Assembly (NCBI GenBank): GCA_021815405.1
Contig: JAKAGV010000019.1
Span: forward strand, 62,001 to 126,000
Direction of reading: 5' to 3'
Origin: Bacteroidota bacterium
Lineage (GTDB): Bacteria > Bacteroidota > Ignavibacteria > Ignavibacteriales > Ignavibacteriaceae
Length of the DNA stretch: 64,000 nucleotides
In this document: positions 61,805-64,000 of the stretch, piece by piece
Layout: each line of letters opens with the position of its first letter
Numbering within the stretch: the stretch's first letter is position 1
The notes under the pieces: model-generated
The model's input: the letters and a program-made list of their open reading frames with translations, nothing else
What the model was told of the DNA's origin: nothing
Database searches by the model: none
Made by a program: the position numbers and the translations under genes

Positions 61805-62707
61805 ATGATAGCAAGAATTAAATATTTCGGATTTATTATTTTTATTATTATACTTTGTCCTGGCTTCAGTCTCGCTCAAGATCAATCACTCAGAACAAAG
61901 ATTTCTAAAATAGCCGACAAAGCAAAAGGACATGTTGGAGTTGCAATTGAAGATTTAGTAACGTCAGATACAATGTCAATTAATAATGAATACCATTATC
62001 CTATGCAGAGTGTATTCAAATTCCCTTTGGCATTAGCAGTATTAAATGAAGTTGACAAAGGCAAATTATCGTTAAATCAAAAAATCCATCTCGATAAGGA
62101 AAACTTACATCGAAATACCTGGAGTCCGTTGAGGGAAAAATATCCGAAAGGTAATGTTAATATTGCGCTGAGCGAGATACTGAATTATACAGTTTCCGAA
62201 AGCGATAATAACGGGTGCGATATTCTTTTGGATCTTATAGGTGGTCCTGCTAAAGTCAACCGGTATATCCACAATCTTGGAATCAGGGAAATTTCAATAG
62301 CAGTAAATGAGGAAGAGATGCATAAGGATTGGTCTATACAATATAAAAACTGGACTACTCCGATGGCTATGGTAAATCTGTTAAGCAAATTCTCAAGAGA
62401 CAGTATCCTTTCGGCAAAAAGCAAAGATTATCTTTGGAACGTTATGGTTTCTACAGTAACCGGAGCTGATAGAATAAAGGGGAAACTACCGGCAGGTACA
62501 ATAGTTGCGCATAAGACCGGCTCTTCAGGAGCAAATAAAAACGGCATATCTGCAGCAACTAATGATGTAGGAATTGTTACTCTTCCAAATGGCAGGTGTT
62601 ATGCCATTGCGGTTCTAATATCAAATTCATCAGCAGATGATAACGTTCGCAACAATGTTATTGCTGATATTTCCAAAGCAGTTTGGGATTATTTTACGGC
62701 TAATTAA
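61805..62707 (+). CDS. Class A beta-lactamase (subclass A2-like)
   Basis: 300 residues: signal peptide (IKYFGFIIFIIILCPGFSLA), S-x-x-K in MQSVFKFPLALAVL, S-D-N in TVSESDNNGCD, Glu166 region VNEEEMHKDWSIQYKNW, and K-T-G in IVAHKTGSSGANKNG. The QYKNWTTP-like stretch after the Glu is typical of the A2 group (PER/CfxA-type) found in Bacteroidota. Hydrolyses penicillins and probably cephalosporins in the periplasm. No mobile element or regulator (LysR) is adjacent, and base composition matches the neighbours, so it looks intrinsic to the chromosome. Confidence 0.93.
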   Translation: MIARIKYFGFIIFIIILCPGFSLAQDQSLRTKISKIADKAKGHVGVAIEDLVTSDTMSINNEYHYPMQSVFKFPLALAVLNEVDKGKLSLNQKIHLDKENLHRNTWSPLREKYPKGNVNIALSEILNYTVSESDNNGCDILLDLIGGPAKVNRYIHNLGIREISIAVNEEEMHKDWSIQYKNWTTPMAMVNLLSKFSRDSILSAKSKDYLWNVMVSTVTGADRIKGKLPAGTIVAHKTGSSGANKNGISAATNDVGIVTLPNGRCYAIAVLISNSSADDNVRNNVIADISKAVWDYFTAN

Positions 62708-62947
62708 AAAGATAACAACAATCGAAATAGCTGAAAGAGTTTGGGTTAGTTCTTTAATCCCTTTTTCCTTGGATGTTGTCCAAAGCTATTTTATTTTTCA
62801 ACTAAATGAAAATAAAACCATTCTGAATTTTACCGTTTGTTAGTTTAAGATATATGCAACCATGCGTAAGAAAAGCATGCAATAATGCACGCATGCATTC
62901 ATACCACGCCTTGTTAATTCTTTCCACTTAAATTATTTTTCAATCCA

Positions 62948-64000
62948 ATGATTTCAGATAAAGAAAAAATATTAAGCGAGCCGGTTCAGTACATTAAATC
63001 TGTGGGACCAAAACGAGCGGAGGCTTTTAAGAAGATCGGCATTTCAACTGTGAGAGACTTGTTGTTCTATTTCCCTTCCCGTCATCTTGATAGAACTACC
63101 ACACTCAGTGCTTCCAAGGCTTACGGCTACTTGATGAATGGCTATGAAGGCGAACTGACTATTATCGCCAAAGTTGCTGACAAAGAAAAAAGATTCTTCT
63201 CGCGGAAAAGCTTGCTCAAGGTTCAGTTAAGGGATTCAACCGGATTCTTTGAATGCATCTGGTTCCAGGGAATAAAATATTTCGAATCTGTCTTTAATGA
63301 AGGTGACATCTTTGCCGTCTCGGGAAAGCCGGCGCTTTCAAAGTTTGGCAACCTTCAATTTACACACCCGGATTTTGATAGAATCTCCGAAGAGGAATCA
63401 AACAGTTTCCTTAACACCGGGAAGATAATTCCTTTTTATAGGATTCCGAAAGAACTGCGGACGACAAACATCGGCGACTTGAGTCTGAGGAGAATTATCA
63501 ACCATGCTGTTGAAGATTATGCTGATTATCTTGAGGAGACTTTGCCGGCAGAGATAATATCAAAAAATAATTTGCTTCAGCTTACGGAAGCTGTAAAGAA
63601 TTTTCATTTCCCTTCAAGTAAGGAAACCCTTCGGCATGCAATTGAAAGATTTAAGTTTGAAGAGTTGTTTTATCTTGAGATGCTGGTTGCTTTAAGGAAG
63701 CATAATTATAAAAGCCAGCTTGCCGGTCATTCAATGAAAGTGCAGACAAACCTAATCCTCGACTTCCTGAAAATTCTTCCTTTCGATCTGACGAAGGCTC
63801 AGTTGAAAGTGTTGAGTGAGATCAGGAAAGATATGGAGGATCCATCCCCGATGAATCGGCTTTTACAAGGCGATGTAGGAAGCGGTAAAACAATCGTTGC
63901 TTTAATCGCAATGCTGATTGCAGTAGACAATGGTTTCCAGGCAGTGATGATGGTGCCGACGGAAATTCTTGCAGATCAGCAGGCAAAAAACATTTCCGGA
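62948..64000 (+). CDS. recG: ATP-dependent DNA helicase RecG (3' cut by window end)
   Basis: 351 codons are visible from the ATG at 62948; the gene runs off the right edge. N-terminal wedge/OB domain (EPVQYIKSVGPKRAEAFKKI, LLFYFPSRHLDRTT, VQLRDSTGFFECIWFQG), then the helicase start TKAQLKVLSEIRKDMEDPSP and Walker A LLQGDVGSGKTIVALIA. RecG reverses stalled replication forks. No other repair gene is next to it within the window. Confidence 0.95.
   Translation, partial: MISDKEKILSEPVQYIKSVGPKRAEAFKKIGISTVRDLLFYFPSRHLDRTTTLSASKAYGYLMNGYEGELTIIAKVADKEKRFFSRKSLLKVQLRDSTGFFECIWFQGIKYFESVFNEGDIFAVSGKPALSKFGNLQFTHPDFDRISEEESNSFLNTGKIIPFYRIPKELRTTNIGDLSLRRIINHAVEDYADYLEETLPAEIISKNNLLQLTEAVKNFHFPSSKETLRHAIERFKFEELFYLEMLVALRKHNYKSQLAGHSMKVQTNLILDFLKILPFDLTKAQLKVLSEIRKDMEDPSPMNRLLQGDVGSGKTIVALIAMLIAVDNGFQAVMMVPTEILADQQAKNISG

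Noticed and set aside
62860-62900. GCATGC-rich inverted repeats before recG
   Set aside because: Short overlapping GCATGC/GCATGCAT words without a consistent stem or T tract; likely chance.

Overview
The window looks like chromosomal DNA of an Ignavibacteria-type member of the Bacteroidota/Chlorobiota (FCB) group. Evidence: A+T-rich DNA; two secreted proteins ending in type IX secretion (Por) sorting domains, one carrying the NYPNPFNPTTTIKYQI motif typical of Ignavibacteria; lipid A genes (lpxB, lpxK) showing an LPS outer membrane; a UpxY-type NusG paralog; a subclass A2-like beta-lactamase; and frequent TTG starts. The assignment to Ignavibacteria is inference from protein flavour, not from a marker phylogeny. 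No rRNA, tRNA or CRISPR array was recognised.

Layout. 1-13.5 kb: the end of a PLP decarboxylase, a triple-PAS histidine kinase, rpiB, a MarR regulator, a class III-like sirtuin, a TPR lipoprotein-like secreted protein, a YhaM-type exoribonuclease, a UpxY antiterminator beside UDP-glucose dehydrogenase, a hybrid kinase with a degenerate receiver, a Tat-exported glycosylasparaginase and a retropepsin-like protein with two D-[TS]-G motifs. 13.5-18.1 kb: a frameshifted T9SS subtilase, an outer-membrane barrel, an inverted and truncated paralog of that barrel, and a 12-unit, 21-bp degenerate tandem repeat. 18.2-30.4 kb (all minus strand): hemL behind a VapBC-like pair, a 5'-nucleotidase/ABC exporter operon with 4-bp overlaps, a DUF2461 protein, a DPP-IV-like peptidase, and an ECF sigma / zinc-finger-HEAT anti-sigma / DUF4097 beta-solenoid operon with a candidate autoregulated promoter, bracketed by two copies of a ~60-nt palindromic element.

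30.9-38.1 kb: aldo/keto reductase, LOG-like protein and heptosyltransferase-like GT9, then a decayed island (33.6-35.4 kb) holding a truncated IS256 transposase, an internally deleted IS110 transposase, the 3' half of an AHSA1 gene and the C-terminal wreck of a methyltransferase gene; then a YdeI-like protein, an uncharacterised Cys-cluster/acidic protein, a VOC protein and a small HEAT protein. 38.3-64 kb: an M13 peptidase, a decayed histidine kinase, tpiA, a six-TM protein with a GH2-like ectodomain that appears to lack the catalytic glutamates, smc, a T9SS cargo protein, an MtnX-like phosphatase, an ICMT-like methyltransferase, lpxB-DUF374-lpxK, ppdK with a Lys/Ala-rich tail, queA, ispD, plsY, gpsA, a class A beta-lactamase and the 5' part of recG.

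Most genes are housekeeping or envelope functions (lipid A, phospholipid, isoprenoid, central carbon). The best candidates for undescribed biology are the GH2-like/six-TM fusion at 42198-44786, the sigma/HEAT-anti-sigma/DUF4097 operon with its flanking palindromes, the 21-bp repeat that abuts a half-deleted barrel gene, and the Cys-cluster/acidic protein at 36253-37056. None amounts to a clearly novel multi-gene defence or mobile system.
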